A stretch of DNA of 64,000 nucleotides, from the NCBI RefSeq assembly GCF_000312445.1, contig NZ_HE997182.1, forward strand, positions 248,001 to 312,000, in the 5' to 3' direction. Under the pieces are notes generated by a model, which was not told the DNA's origin, did no database searches, and saw only the letters and a list, made by a program, of their open reading frames with translations. The stretch comes from Phocaeicola abscessus CCUG 55929. GTDB lineage: Bacteria; Bacteroidota; Bacteroidia; Bacteroidales; Bacteroidaceae. Both the position numbers and the translations under genes were made by a program. Below, piece by piece: positions 1 to 8,581 of the stretch (position 1 is its first letter; each line of letters starts with the position of its first letter).

Positions 1-11
1 ATGTGTAATTC

Positions 12-653
12 TTATTTCGCTTCGTTGAGAAGCTTATCGATGTTAAATGTGAACGTGTAGTCGTTCTGAACATTCTCAATCATGATGGGCATCATTACTG
101 TCAAGGTCTTTCCCACAAGAGAGGGCACTTCTGATTTGAAATCCTCTGGTGTCTTCTATACACAAGGTATTAGGTAGGTCTCTCTCCATCCTCCATATTG
201 GCCCGACACATAGTATACATTTTCTGTTGGCAGAAGAATGTCGCTAATGCTTACTCCCTTGGGAACTGTTGTTGCTGGTTGAGAACTGTTACGGTTGGTA
301 TATTTCACGCCAGAGTGCATTACACGACCAACCTGTCCTTTAACATCAACATAGCTAACGTCATCCCAGTTTATCTTCAATGTGTGTCCAGATTTGTTTT
401 TCAGAGTAAAATTGAACTGTTTCAATCCTACATACCATACGATGTCAATGTAATCATCTTCGTAGCGATATTTGCTGATACCACCTTCATCGAAATTTAC
501 AACTTTCGTTTCTCCGAACTGTTGTTTCGCATCTGCAGGGCTTTCTACAGTTGCAAGTCCAACAGAATAGTTTGCCACATAGCTTTTCAAATCCCCACAT
601 GAGGTGAACAAGAATGCACCTGTAGCCAAAAGTAACATGCTTAATTTCTTCAT
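12..653 (-). pseudogene. Lipoprotein gene interrupted by an in-frame amber codon
   Basis: The first 165 codons (653 down to 156) encode a small lipoprotein. It has a Lys-Lys start, a hydrophobic stretch and a lipobox ending in FTSC (Cys about residue 19), followed by a predicted beta-rich domain. The family is not recognised. The reading frame stops at TAG (156-158) but then stays open in the same frame for 47 more codons (starting KTPEDFKSEV, ending KLLNEAK) to a TAA at 12-14. That tail looks like genuine protein: mixed composition and alternating hydrophobic residues. The original product was therefore probably about 213 residues, with the TAG perhaps replacing a Tyr codon. It could be a recent nonsense mutation, a sequencing error or a readthrough site. 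The gene has a good promoter (695-702). Its AT-rich composition differs from the genes to the right, which fits an integrated element. Confidence 0.6.
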
Positions 654-694
654 TTTCTTGATGTATTTTAGAGTTAAACAAATTATTTTGGCTA

Positions 695-702
695 CAAAGT
701 TA
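695..702 (-). promoter_or_regulatory. -7 promoter box for the lipoprotein gene
   Basis: On the minus strand this reads TAACTTTG, an exact match to the Bacteroidales -7 consensus TAnnTTTG, about 42 bases upstream of the ATG at 653. No clear -33 TTTG is seen. Assignment is by motif and position. Confidence 0.6.
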
Positions 703-862
703 CATGTTTACTTTTGTAGTTAAGTTAGACTCACAAAACATGGACCAAGATGGACGGAATGGAACGCCTACGAAAGTTGTTTTTCATTATCACTCATACA
801 TTTCCGTCTACTGATAAGGGGATAGTATTTCGTGAACTCTCATAAAATACTCTTGTATTTCA

Positions 863-913
863 AAAGGTCACCTAAAGGTCACTCCGAGTGCTCTATGTTC
901 ACCTTATGTTCGC
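863..913. repeat. 11-bp phased direct repeats beside the tRNA (possible integrase arm sites)
   Basis: Two pairs of direct repeats occur here: AAAGGTCAC at 863 and 874, and TATGTTCAC/TATGTTCGC at 894 and 905. Each pair is offset by 11 bp, about one helical turn. They lie about 50 to 100 bp from the 3' end of the tRNA-Met gene in an otherwise gene-free, AT-rich stretch (654-965). Tyrosine integrases of tRNA-targeting elements bind such phased repeats next to the attachment core. The rest of 654-965 shows only an imperfect inverted repeat at about 931-955. No integrase gene is in the window, so this is inference. Confidence 0.4.
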
Positions 914-965
914 CAATAAAAGAAAAAACACCTACAAAATCTTTGTAAGTGCTTGATATTCAATG

Positions 966-1039
966 TGGACCAGCCTGGGCTTGAACCAGGGACCTCCAGA
1001 TTATGAGTCTGTTGCTCTAACCAACTGAGCTACAAGTCC
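966..1039 (-). tRNA. tRNA-Met (anticodon CAT)
   Basis: The full cloverleaf is visible on the minus strand. The acceptor GGACTTG pairs with CTGGTCC (one T-T mismatch, one G-T pair). The D arm is GCTC...GAGC, the anticodon loop is CTCATAA with anticodon CAT, and the T arm is CCTGG-TTCAAGC-CCAGG. The discriminator is A and the CCA end is not encoded. The CAT anticodon also fits tRNA-Ile2 with lysidine, but the overall sequence looks like an elongator methionine tRNA. The 3' end borders the AT-rich segment to the left and is a likely attachment site. Confidence 0.93.
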
Positions 1040-1058
1040 GGCATACCGTTAAGCTCGC

Positions 1059-1088
1059 TCTGCTGCCACGAAGTTCCTTCGCAGCAGA
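1059..1088. other. Strong hairpin in the tRNA-Met leader
   Basis: TCTGCTG (1059-1065) pairs with CAGCAGA (1082-1088), and CGAAG (1069-1073) pairs with CTTCG (1077-1081). Together they give a 12-bp stem with a 3-nt bulge and a 3-nt loop. It lies between the tRNA promoter (1110-1117) and the mature 5' end (1039), so it would be in the precursor leader. No T-run follows on the minus strand, so it does not look like a terminator for this transcript. Confidence 0.45.
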
Positions 1089-1109
1089 CGGCTTTTATTC
1101 AGTACGCTG

Positions 1110-1117
1110 CAAAAGTA
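1110..1117 (-). promoter_or_regulatory. -7 promoter box for tRNA-Met
   Basis: The minus strand reads TACTTTTG, matching TAnnTTTG. A TTG lies about 21 bases further upstream, where the -33 element is expected. The tRNA starts about 70 bases downstream. Confidence 0.6.
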
Positions 1118-1201
1118 ATCGATTCTTTCTGCTTTTGCAAGTTAATTAATAAAAAAGTTGGAGACAGGCTGGTCGGCAGAAAGGCGCGCCGTTTCTCATC
1201 G

Positions 1202-2365
1202 TCATGAGCGATTGCCCGGATTCGTCCACTCTTTGTAAAACATCAGTCGGATTATCTGTCTGGCCGTTCTGGACAAATTGCCGAGAACGATATCTCTCCG
1301 CATGGCCCTTTTCCAAGTCACGGGAGAAGACTGGACGGAGAAAATCGCCGCGAAGCCCGCCCCGTTGAGCTCTTCGGTATCTGCTACCGCCCCGCAGAGA
1401 GCCGCTACCGGCACGTTTTCTTCTCGGGCTATATCGACAATACCTTTCAAGGCCTTCCCTCTGACAGTTTGGCGGTCGATCTTCCCTTCGCCGGTCAGAA
1501 TGAGCGAAGCGCCCTTAATCGCTTCTCTGAAATGAAGTATTTCCAAGATGGTCTTGCTTCCCGGCAAGAGTTCGGCTCGAAGGAAGGGAAGCAGTCCGCC
1601 GCCCATGCCTCCGGCGGCGCCTGCTCCGGGGAGATGGAAGATGTCCGTCCCCGTCGTTTTTAAGATCAGTTCTCCGTAACGGTGCAGGCCGTTGTCCAAG
1701 AGAACGACCTCTTTCCCGCCCGCTCCTTTTTGCGGGGCGAAGATGTATGCTGCGCCTTCCCTGCCGCAGAAAGGATTGTCAACGTCGGAGAGGATCCGAA
1801 ACGACGTCTCGCTCAATTCGGGTAGCAACAGGCTGGTATCTATCGATGAAATGGCGGATAATCGTCCTCCCGAGGGTGAAATTTCTTCTCCTTCGGCAGT
1901 AAAGAATTTGACGCCCAAGGCTGAAAGCATTCCCGTTCCGGCATCGTTCGTCGCACTTCCTCCAAGCCCCAAGATCATCTCCCTGCAACCTTTTGAAAGC
2001 GCATCTTTGACTATTTCTCCGACTCCGTACGTCGTGGTGTGCAGCGGATTCCTCTCTCTCCCGTTCAACAGGGACAACCCGGCCGCCGCAGCCATCTCGA
2101 TCAGGGCCGTCCTACCGTCTTCCGCGATAGCGTAAGTAGCCGTTATGGGGCGCATCAGCGCATCGTGCGCCCAACAGGTGGTTCGGGAAGCGTTGAGCGA
2201 TGAACATAACGCTTCGGTAGTACCTTCCCCTCCATCCGCTATCCGAAATGTCCGGACAGTGATGCCGGGAAAATCCTTGCGAATTGCTCTGTCGAGCGCA
2301 ACGGCAATTTCTTCCGAAGAGACGGACCCTTTGAAAGAGTCGAATGCCAAGATGATCTTTTTCAT
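1202..2365 (-). CDS. Glycerate 2-kinase (type I, GarK/GlxK family)
   Basis: The protein has 387 residues, the usual length for type I glycerate kinases. It phosphorylates D-glycerate with ATP in the cytosol, feeding 2-phosphoglycerate to lower glycolysis. Family signatures are the N-terminal AFDSFKGS segment, ADGGEGT near residue 45, the Gly-rich GLGGSATNDAGTG loop near residue 135, GAAGGMGGG near 250 and LTGEGKIDRQT near 290. It is a single-gene unit with its own promoter (2413-2420), divergent from the Ca2+ ATPase. No other glycerate or sugar-acid genes are adjacent, so the physiological pathway is not shown by context. Confidence 0.93.
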   Translation of the reverse strand: MKKIILAFDSFKGSVSSEEIAVALDRAIRKDFPGITVRTFRIADGGEGTTEALCSSLNASRTTCWAHDALMRPITATYAIAEDGRTALIEMAAAAGLSLLNGRERNPLHTTTYGVGEIVKDALSKGCREMILGLGGSATNDAGTGMLSALGVKFFTAEGEEISPSGGRLSAISSIDTSLLLPELSETSFRILSDVDNPFCGREGAAYIFAPQKGAGGKEVVLLDNGLHRYGELILKTTGTDIFHLPGAGAAGGMGGGLLPFLRAELLPGSKTILEILHFREAIKGASLILTGEGKIDRQTVRGKALKGIVDIAREENVPVAALCGAVADTEELNGAGFAAIFSVQSSPVTWKRAMRRDIVLGNLSRTARQIIRLMFYKEWTNPGNRS

Positions 2366-2412
2366 CGGAATGCGATTTAAAATATGGCAGTGTCCCTAAA
2401 AACCTTTCTGCA

Positions 2413-2420
2413 CAAAATTA
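2413..2420 (-). promoter_or_regulatory. -7 promoter box for glycerate kinase
   Basis: TAATTTTG on the minus strand matches TAnnTTTG, 48 bases upstream of the ATG at 2365. It shares the divergent intergenic region with the ATPase promoter. Confidence 0.6.
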
Positions 2421-2472
2421 ATAAAAAAGAATTAATTCGACTCTTTATAATAAACGGGAGCATATTAATTCG

Positions 2473-2480
2473 TATTTTTG
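2473..2480 (+). promoter_or_regulatory. -7 promoter box for the Ca2+ ATPase-HAD-ribF operon
   Basis: TATTTTTG matches TAnnTTTG, 19 bases before the ATG at 2500. The leader would be very short, about 12 nt. Confidence 0.65.
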
Positions 2481-2499
2481 CAACAAGTTAGAGAAACGT

Positions 2500-5157
2500 A
2501 TGATAAGTCCCATTCACCGCAATATACTCAACGGATTGACGGATCAGGAAGTGATCGACAGTCGAAAGGCCCATGGCATCAATTTGTTGACACCTCCCCA
2601 ACGTCCGTCTGCGTGGAAACTCTATTTGGAGAAGTTCCGCGATCCTGTCATTCGTATACTGTTGGTGGCCGCCCTCTTGTCCTTTATCGTCTCCCTGATA
2701 GAAGGGGAATATGCCGAAACGATCGGCATATTCTTCGCCATCTTTCTGGCTACCGGTATCGGCTTCTACTTCGAGTACGACGCGAACAAGAAATTCGACC
2801 TGCTGAACGAAGTGAACGAAGAGACTCCGGTCACCGTCGTCCGCAACGGAAAAGTGCAGGAAATACCTAAGAAAGATCTGGTAGTGGGAGACATCGTCAT
2901 GCTGAACGTCGGCGAGGATATTCCTGCCGACGGGATATTGTTGGAGGCCATTTCTCTGCAAGTTAACGAATCGAACCTGACGGGAGAATTGATCGCGATA
3001 AAGACTACCGACGAAGCGTCTTTCCAGCAGGAGGCGACCTATCCCAGCAATCGGGTGTACCGCGGGACGACTGTCGTGGACGGGCACGGCGTGATGGAGG
3101 TACGGAAGGTCGGCGACGCTACGGAGATCGGGAACGTGGCTCAGCAAGCTTCCGAGAAGGATAAGGAAGAGACGCCTTTACATCTCCAATTGTCGAAATT
3201 AGCCCATTTCATCGAGAAAGTCGGCCTATCCATAGCGATTATCACCTTCCTCGTCTTTACGGTCAGAGACCTCTACCTTTATATCAGCGAACAAGGGATT
3301 AACGGCTGGGAAGAAGGCGTGCACATCGCCCGCATCGTCTTGAAATATTTCATGATGGCCGTCACCTTGATCGTAGTGGCCGTACCGGAAGGTTTGCCCA
3401 TGAGCGTGACACTCAGTCTGGCATTGAATATGCGCCGGATGTTGAAAACGAACAACTTGGTCCGTAAAATGCACGCTTGCGAAACGATGGGAGCTATTAC
3501 CGTGATCTGTACGGATAAAACGGGAACGCTGACCCAAAACAAGATGCAGGTCTATGAAGCAACGCTGGACGAACGGAACATGGATTTGATTGACGAAGGC
3601 CTCTGCGTAAATTCTACCGCATTCTTAGACGAACAAAATAACGGGGTGGGCAATCCGACAGAGGCGGCACTGCTGCTCTGGATGAAACGACGGGCCGGCG
3701 ATTATCTCGCACTGAGGAAAAATGCGACGATCCTCGATCAGCAGACATTCTCGACGGAGAGGAAATACATGGCGACCCTGGTCTATTCTGCCGTCGCCCA
3801 ACGGGAGATATTATATGTGAAAGGTGCGCCCGAAATTATCCTCTCGAAAGCGCGGATCGGAATCGATGAGAAACGATCCTACGAACAACAGTTGGCCGAT
3901 TGCCAAAGGAAGGCGATGCGTACCTTGGCAGTGGCTTATAAATATGTATCGGAAGAAGACGGAAAGAAATGCGAGAAGTTGTTTGAAGAGGGAGAGCTGA
4001 CCTTTTTAGGATTTTTTGCCATCAACGATCCGGTTCGTCCGGACGTTCCTGCTGCCGTGCAAAAATGTCGCTCGGCAGGCATCGACGTAAAGATCGTAAC
4101 GGGAGATACGCCGGGAACGGCGACGGAAATAGCTCGCCAGATCGGTCTGTGGACTTCGAAGGACACGGAGAGAAACAGGATCACGGGAATCGAATTCGGC
4201 GTATTGTCGGACGAAGAAGCTTTGGAGAGAGTATTGGATATAAAAGTCATGAGTCGTGCTCGCCCGATGGATAAACAACGGCTGGTACAACTGCTTCAGA
4301 AGAAAGGAGCTGTGGTTGCCGTTACAGGAGACGGCACCAACGACGCTCCCGCTTTAAACCATGCGCAAGTAGGCCTTTCGATGGGATCAGGAACGTCGGT
4401 TGCCAAAGAGGCCAGCGATATCACCTTGCTCGACGATTCGTTCAACAGCATTGCCACGGCGGTGATGTGGGGACGTTCTTTGTACAAGAACATCCAGCGG
4501 TTCATCGTCTTCCAGCTGACGATCAATCTGGTGGCGCTGGTAAGCGTGCTCCTCGGCGCATTTATCGGGACGGCTCTGCCTTTAACCGTGACTCAAATGC
4601 TTTGGGTGAATTTGATTATGGATACTTTCGCTGCAATGGCTTTGTCGTCAATACCTCCTTCGCCGGAGGTGATGAATGAAAAGCCGAGAAAAACAGGCGA
4701 TTTCATCATCACAAAAGCGATGCGAAATAACATCGTAAGCGTTGGAAGCGGTTTCCTCGCCGTATTGCTGGGCATGATGTCCGTCATCAGACTGCTCCCC
4801 CCTGAAAAAACGGTCTGGGCGCTTACCGTTTTCTTCACGGTATTTGTCATGCTTCAGTTCTGGAACTTGTTCAATGTGAGCGTATTCGGAACGAATCATG
4901 CTGCGTTTAAGGAAGTTCATCATGCCTTGGGGATGTTAGGCGTCGCCGCAATCATTCTCATAGGGCAGTGGGGCATTGTGCAATTCGGAGGAGAGATATT
5001 CCGTACGGTTCCGCTGAGTGCTGTAGAATGGATTTCTATAATAAGTGTCACCTCTCTGATCTTATGGATCGGAGAGATCGATCGGTTACTGAAACGACGG
5101 AGATTAAAAAGAAAAATAGCAGCAAATGGATACGCGGATAAAAAACGTAGTATTTGA
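2500..5157 (+). CDS. Calcium-translocating P-type ATPase (P2B-like)
   Basis: The protein has 885 residues. It is an inner-membrane pump that exports Ca2+ using ATP. In order it shows a cation-ATPase N-terminal segment, a transmembrane pair (about 50-95), an actuator domain with TGE (LTGELIAIKT, about residue 165), a second transmembrane pair carrying PEGLP (296-300), the phosphorylation motif DKTGT with Asp339, a nucleotide-binding domain, the hinge TGDGTND (about 609-615), and about six C-terminal transmembrane helices. The VAVPEGLP and NNLVRKMHACETMG context resembles plasma-membrane-type calcium pumps rather than heavy-metal or K+ pumps. The stop overlaps the next gene by 32 bp, so the two are probably translationally coupled. 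Metal specificity is inferred from the family. Confidence 0.93.
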   Translation: MISPIHRNILNGLTDQEVIDSRKAHGINLLTPPQRPSAWKLYLEKFRDPVIRILLVAALLSFIVSLIEGEYAETIGIFFAIFLATGIGFYFEYDANKKFDLLNEVNEETPVTVVRNGKVQEIPKKDLVVGDIVMLNVGEDIPADGILLEAISLQVNESNLTGELIAIKTTDEASFQQEATYPSNRVYRGTTVVDGHGVMEVRKVGDATEIGNVAQQASEKDKEETPLHLQLSKLAHFIEKVGLSIAIITFLVFTVRDLYLYISEQGINGWEEGVHIARIVLKYFMMAVTLIVVAVPEGLPMSVTLSLALNMRRMLKTNNLVRKMHACETMGAITVICTDKTGTLTQNKMQVYEATLDERNMDLIDEGLCVNSTAFLDEQNNGVGNPTEAALLLWMKRRAGDYLALRKNATILDQQTFSTERKYMATLVYSAVAQREILYVKGAPEIILSKARIGIDEKRSYEQQLADCQRKAMRTLAVAYKYVSEEDGKKCEKLFEEGELTFLGFFAINDPVRPDVPAAVQKCRSAGIDVKIVTGDTPGTATEIARQIGLWTSKDTERNRITGIEFGVLSDEEALERVLDIKVMSRARPMDKQRLVQLLQKKGAVVAVTGDGTNDAPALNHAQVGLSMGSGTSVAKEASDITLLDDSFNSIATAVMWGRSLYKNIQRFIVFQLTINLVALVSVLLGAFIGTALPLTVTQMLWVNLIMDTFAAMALSSIPPSPEVMNEKPRKTGDFIITKAMRNNIVSVGSGFLAVLLGMMSVIRLLPPEKTVWALTVFFTVFVMLQFWNLFNVSVFGTNHAAFKEVHHALGMLGVAAIILIGQWGIVQFGGEIFRTVPLSAVEWISIISVTSLILWIGEIDRLLKRRRLKRKIAANGYADKKRSI

Positions 5158-5743
5158 TTTCGGAGGAGTACTTGTCGATTTAGACTTCAAGCGTTGCTTC
5201 CATGCCTTTCGGGCAGCAGGATTTTCCGATATCGAGGATCGATTCAGCGCAATAAAACGCGACCGCATATTCGACTTATACGAAAAAGGCGAAATATCAA
5301 CCGACAAGTTCCGAAATGAACTTCGAAAGCATCTGAATTCCGGTTTGTCCGATAAGGATATCAGCGATATGTGGAACGAGATGTTAGGCACTATTCCTTC
5401 TTACAAGTTGAATCTCTTGCTAAAACTGAAAGAACGGTACCGGGTTTATCTCCTGAGCAATACCAATGAATTGCATTGGAACTATGCACGCGAAAAGCTG
5501 TTCAGATGCCAAGGGCATACGGTAAACGATTTCTTCACGAAGCCTTACCTCTCTTTCGAGATGCATTTGGAGAAGCCTGATGCGGCAATTTACAAAGAAA
5601 TGCTGTATGATGCACAGTTAAAAGCGGAAGAAACGTTTTTTATCGACGACTTGGACGTTAATTGCCGAGGTGCAGCCTCCGTCGGCATGGCAACCCATCG
5701 ATATCGAGTAGGGACGGATTTAACCCGATTGTTCGATTTGTAG
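5126..5743 (+). CDS. HAD-superfamily phosphatase (subfamily IA, YihX-like)
   Basis: The protein has 205 residues. Motif I is DFGGVLVDLD (nucleophile near residue 10), motif II is LLSNTNELH near residue 110, the Lys motif lies in LEKPDAAIY, and motif IV is FFIDDLDVN. This pattern is typical of small cytosolic phosphatases such as YihX (glucose-1-phosphate phosphatase). The true substrate cannot be read from the sequence. The start lies inside the ATPase gene, and no later Met precedes the catalytic Asp, so the 32-bp overlap is real. It is followed after 3 nt by ribF. That neighbour suggests a possible role as an FMN or riboflavin-pathway phosphatase, but this is only a contextual guess. Confidence 0.85.
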   Translation: MDTRIKNVVFDFGGVLVDLDFKRCFHAFRAAGFSDIEDRFSAIKRDRIFDLYEKGEISTDKFRNELRKHLNSGLSDKDISDMWNEMLGTIPSYKLNLLLKLKERYRVYLLSNTNELHWNYAREKLFRCQGHTVNDFFTKPYLSFEMHLEKPDAAIYKEMLYDAQLKAEETFFIDDLDVNCRGAASVGMATHRYRVGTDLTRLFDL

Positions 5744-5746
5744 CAT

Positions 5747-6670
5747 ATGGACATTATCAGCGGCTCTTCGATCGGTTCCTTCCAGGACAGTGTGGCAACT
5801 ATCGGCTTCTTCGACGGAGTCCATAGAGGGCATCGTTTCTTGTTGGAGCAAGTAAAGGCTGCTGCACGGAAACGAGGAATCGATTCTGCCGTCGTTACTT
5901 TCCCCGTCCATCCTCGCAAGGTTCTGAATAAATCTTTCCAACCGGAGCTGCTTTCCACTGCAGACGAAAAGTTAGCTCTGTTGGAAACAACCGGTGTCCA
6001 GCATTGCATAATGCTGCCTTTTACGTACGAACTTTCCCTGTCATCCGCCTATGACTTCATGAAACTGCTCCGCGAGCGTTTTCATATCCGTACGTTAGTG
6101 GTCGGTTACGACCACCAATTCGGGCATAACCGCACGGAGAAATTCGAAGACTACTGCCATTATGGAAAAGAACTGCATATCGAAGTGGTATGCGCAAAGA
6201 AGTATGTGGAAGAAGGTCATACGGTGAGTTCGTCCCTCATTCGACGCCTGCTGAAAGAGGGAAAGGTGGAACAAGCCAATGCCTTTCTCGGTTATGCTTA
6301 TTCCCTCAGCGGAATAGTTGTCGAAGGACATCGCATCGGCAGAGAATTAGGTTTCCCTACGGCTAATCTGACAATCGACGATGTCGGTAAACTGGTGCCC
6401 GCAGATGGCGTTTACGCCGCATACGTCTACATGAAAAAGGATCGATACGCCGGCATGTTGAATATAGGCAAACGCCCTACCATGGACAATGGAACGGATC
6501 GGACCGTCGAAGTGCATATCCTGAATTTCTCCGACGATATCTACCGGCAGCCGCTTCGTATGGAATTGCTGAAATACCTTCGCCCGGAACGAAAGTACGA
6601 ACAGGTGGAAGAACTCGTCGAACAAATGAAAAAAGACAGAGAGGAAGTCGCCCTGCTGATAAGGGTATAG
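5747..6670 (+). CDS. ribF: Bifunctional riboflavin kinase / FAD synthetase
   Basis: The protein has 307 residues, the standard RibF length. The N-terminal nucleotidyltransferase half has GFFDGVHRGHR near residue 22 and the SSSLIRRLL segment near 160, which form FMN adenylyltransferase. The C-terminal flavokinase half has GRELGFPTANL near residue 200 and the NIGKRPT segment. It converts riboflavin to FMN and FAD in the cytosol. It is the last gene of the ATPase-HAD-ribF operon, 3 nt after the HAD stop. Confidence 0.95.
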   Translation: MDIISGSSIGSFQDSVATIGFFDGVHRGHRFLLEQVKAAARKRGIDSAVVTFPVHPRKVLNKSFQPELLSTADEKLALLETTGVQHCIMLPFTYELSLSSAYDFMKLLRERFHIRTLVVGYDHQFGHNRTEKFEDYCHYGKELHIEVVCAKKYVEEGHTVSSSLIRRLLKEGKVEQANAFLGYAYSLSGIVVEGHRIGRELGFPTANLTIDDVGKLVPADGVYAAYVYMKKDRYAGMLNIGKRPTMDNGTDRTVEVHILNFSDDIYRQPLRMELLKYLRPERKYEQVEELVEQMKKDREEVALLIRV

Positions 6671-6719
6671 TCCCGTTCAAAAAAAGCTTCATATAGAACG
6701 CTTTTCGATTAAAAAAGCA

Positions 6720-6727
6720 TACCTTTG
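6720..6727 (+). promoter_or_regulatory. -7 promoter box for typA
   Basis: TACCTTTG is an exact match to TAnnTTTG, with TTTTCG about 20 bases upstream as a plausible -33 element. A TTG in the typA frame at 6725 lies inside this box, so it cannot be the start codon. The ATG at 6746 is used instead. Confidence 0.75.
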
Positions 6728-6745
6728 CAGCCAAATCAGTTGTAT

Positions 6746-8548
6746 ATGCAGGATATTAGAAACATTGCCATCATTGCTCACGTTGATCATGGTAAGACAA
6801 CGCTGGTGGACAAGATGATGCTGGCGGGACATTTGTTCCGGGAAGGGGAAAACAACAGCAACCAGATTTTAGACAGCAACGACCTGGAGCGGGAGCGAGG
6901 GATCACGATTCTTTCAAAAAATATTTCTATTCGCTACAATGGAGTGAAAATTAACATCATCGATACGCCGGGACACTCCGACTTCGGCGGAGAGGTAGAA
7001 CGCGTATTGAATATGGCGGACGGTTGCATCCTGTTGGTCGATGCGTTCGAAGGCCCCATGCCGCAAACACGTTTCGTGCTCCAGAAGGCGTTGAACATAG
7101 GATTGAAACCGATCGTAGTCGTCAACAAGGTGGATAAACCTCACTGCCGGCCGGAAGAAGTATACGAAATGGTGTTCGACTTGATGTGCAACCTGAATGC
7201 GACGGAGGAACAATTGGATTTCCCCGTATTCTATGGCTCTGCAAAGAACAATTGGATGAGTACCGATTGGAAGACTCCGACGGAAAACATCCATGTGCTG
7301 CTCGATGCGATCGTCAAATATATTCCGGCTCCCAAACAACTGGAAGGAACTCCGCAGATGCTGATCACGTCACTGGATTATTCATCCTACACGGGACGGA
7401 TTGCCGTGGGCAGAGTTCATCGCGGTACGCTGTGCCAAGGAATGGACATCACATTGGCCAAACGCGACGGAACATTCCTCAAAGAGAAAATCAAAGAACT
7501 CGATACGTTTGAAGGAATGGGTAGGAAAAAAGTCGAAAAGGTCTCCTCGGGCGATATTTGTGCGATCATAGGCGTAGAGAACTTTGAGATCGGTGACACG
7601 GTCTGCGACAGTGAAAATCCGGAAGCCTTGCCGCCTATTGCGATCGACGAGCCAACCATGAGCATGACCTTTACGATCAACGATTCTCCCTTTTTTGGCC
7701 GGGAAGGTAAGTACGTTACTTCCCGCCATATTCAGGATCGTTTGATGCGCGAATTGGATAAGAACTTGGCGCTTCGGGTAAAGAAAGCGGAAAACGAGGA
7801 TGGTAAATGGATTGTTTCCGGTCGCGGCGTGCTGCATCTCTCGGTATTGATAGAGACGATGCGTCGGGAAGGATACGAGTTGCAGGTAGGTCAGCCGCAA
7901 GTAATCATCAAAGAGATTGGCGGTATGAAATGTGAACCGGTAGAAGAGTTGACGATCAGTGTCCCGGAAGAGTATGCGAGCAAGATGATCGATATGGTCA
8001 CTCGCCGGAAAGGCGAAATGACTTCCATGGAGACACAAGGCGACCGGGTAAACATCGAGTTCGACATGCCCTCGCGCGGTATTATCGGTTTACGCACCAA
8101 TGTGTTGACCGCCTCACAAGGCGAGGCGATCATGGCTCATCGCTTCAAAGCGTACCAGCCTTACAAAGGTGATATGGTGCGACGCGTCAACGGTTCGATG
8201 ATCGCAATGGAAAGTGGGACGGTATTCGCTTATGCATTGGACAAATTGCAGGACCGAGGCCGATTTTTCGTCAATCCCCAGGATGAAGTGTATGCCGGAG
8301 AGGTCGTAGGCGAACACGTACACGACAACGATCTGGTGGTGAATGTGACTAAATCGAAGAAACTGACGAATATGCGTGCCTCCGGCGCCGATGACAAGGC
8401 TCACATCATCCCTCCGGTCATATTCTCGTTGGAAGAGGCGCTCGAATACATCAAAGCGGACGAATATCTTGAAGTGACTCCCAAGAGCATGAGAATACGC
8501 AAGATCATTTTGGACGAGACAGAACGGAAACGCGCCAGCAAAAGCTGA
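6746..8548 (+). CDS. typA: Ribosome-associated GTPase TypA/BipA
   Basis: The protein has 600 residues from the ATG at 6746, matching the family. It is a translational GTPase of the EF-G/LepA class that binds 70S ribosomes and supports assembly and stress adaptation. The P-loop is AHVDHGKTT (residues 11-19). Switch I/II signatures are RERGITI and [14 protein letters not shown], and NKVD provides guanine recognition. The EF-G domain III/V-like region and the TypA-specific C-terminal domain follow, the latter with SRGIIGLRT and the [10 protein letters not shown] tail. It has its own promoter (6720-6727). The downstream methyltransferase follows after 33 bp and may be co-transcribed. Confidence 0.97.
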   Translation: MQDIRNIAIIAHVDHGKTTLVDKMMLAGHLFREGENNSNQILDSNDLERERGITILSKNISIRYNGVKINIIDTPGHSDFGGEVERVLNMADGCILLVDAFEGPMPQTRFVLQKALNIGLKPIVVVNKVDKPHCRPEEVYEMVFDLMCNLNATEEQLDFPVFYGSAKNNWMSTDWKTPTENIHVLLDAIVKYIPAPKQLEGTPQMLITSLDYSSYTGRIAVGRVHRGTLCQGMDITLAKRDGTFLKEKIKELDTFEGMGRKKVEKVSSGDICAIIGVENFEIGDTVCDSENPEALPPIAIDEPTMSMTFTINDSPFFGREGKYVTSRHIQDRLMRELDKNLALRVKKAENEDGKWIVSGRGVLHLSVLIETMRREGYELQVGQPQVIIKEIGGMKCEPVEELTISVPEEYASKMIDMVTRRKGEMTSMETQGDRVNIEFDMPSRGIIGLRTNVLTASQGEAIMAHRFKAYQPYKGDMVRRVNGSMIAMESGTVFAYALDKLQDRGRFFVNPQDEVYAGEVVGEHVHDNDLVVNVTKSKKLTNMRASGADDKAHIIPPVIFSLEEALEYIKADEYLEVTPKSMRIRKIILDETERKRASKS

Positions 8549-8581
8549 GTTATTACCCCATTACCGTCTACGGAACCAAAG

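Noticed and set aside
156-158. Selenocysteine or pyrrolysine at the in-frame stop of the first gene
   Set aside because: The codon is TAG, not TGA, so selenocysteine is excluded; no pyrrolysine machinery is visible and the organism type makes it unlikely. Mutation or simple readthrough is more plausible.
6725-6745. TTG start for typA
   Set aside because: It overlaps the -7 promoter box; the ATG at 6746 gives the exact family length and N-terminus.
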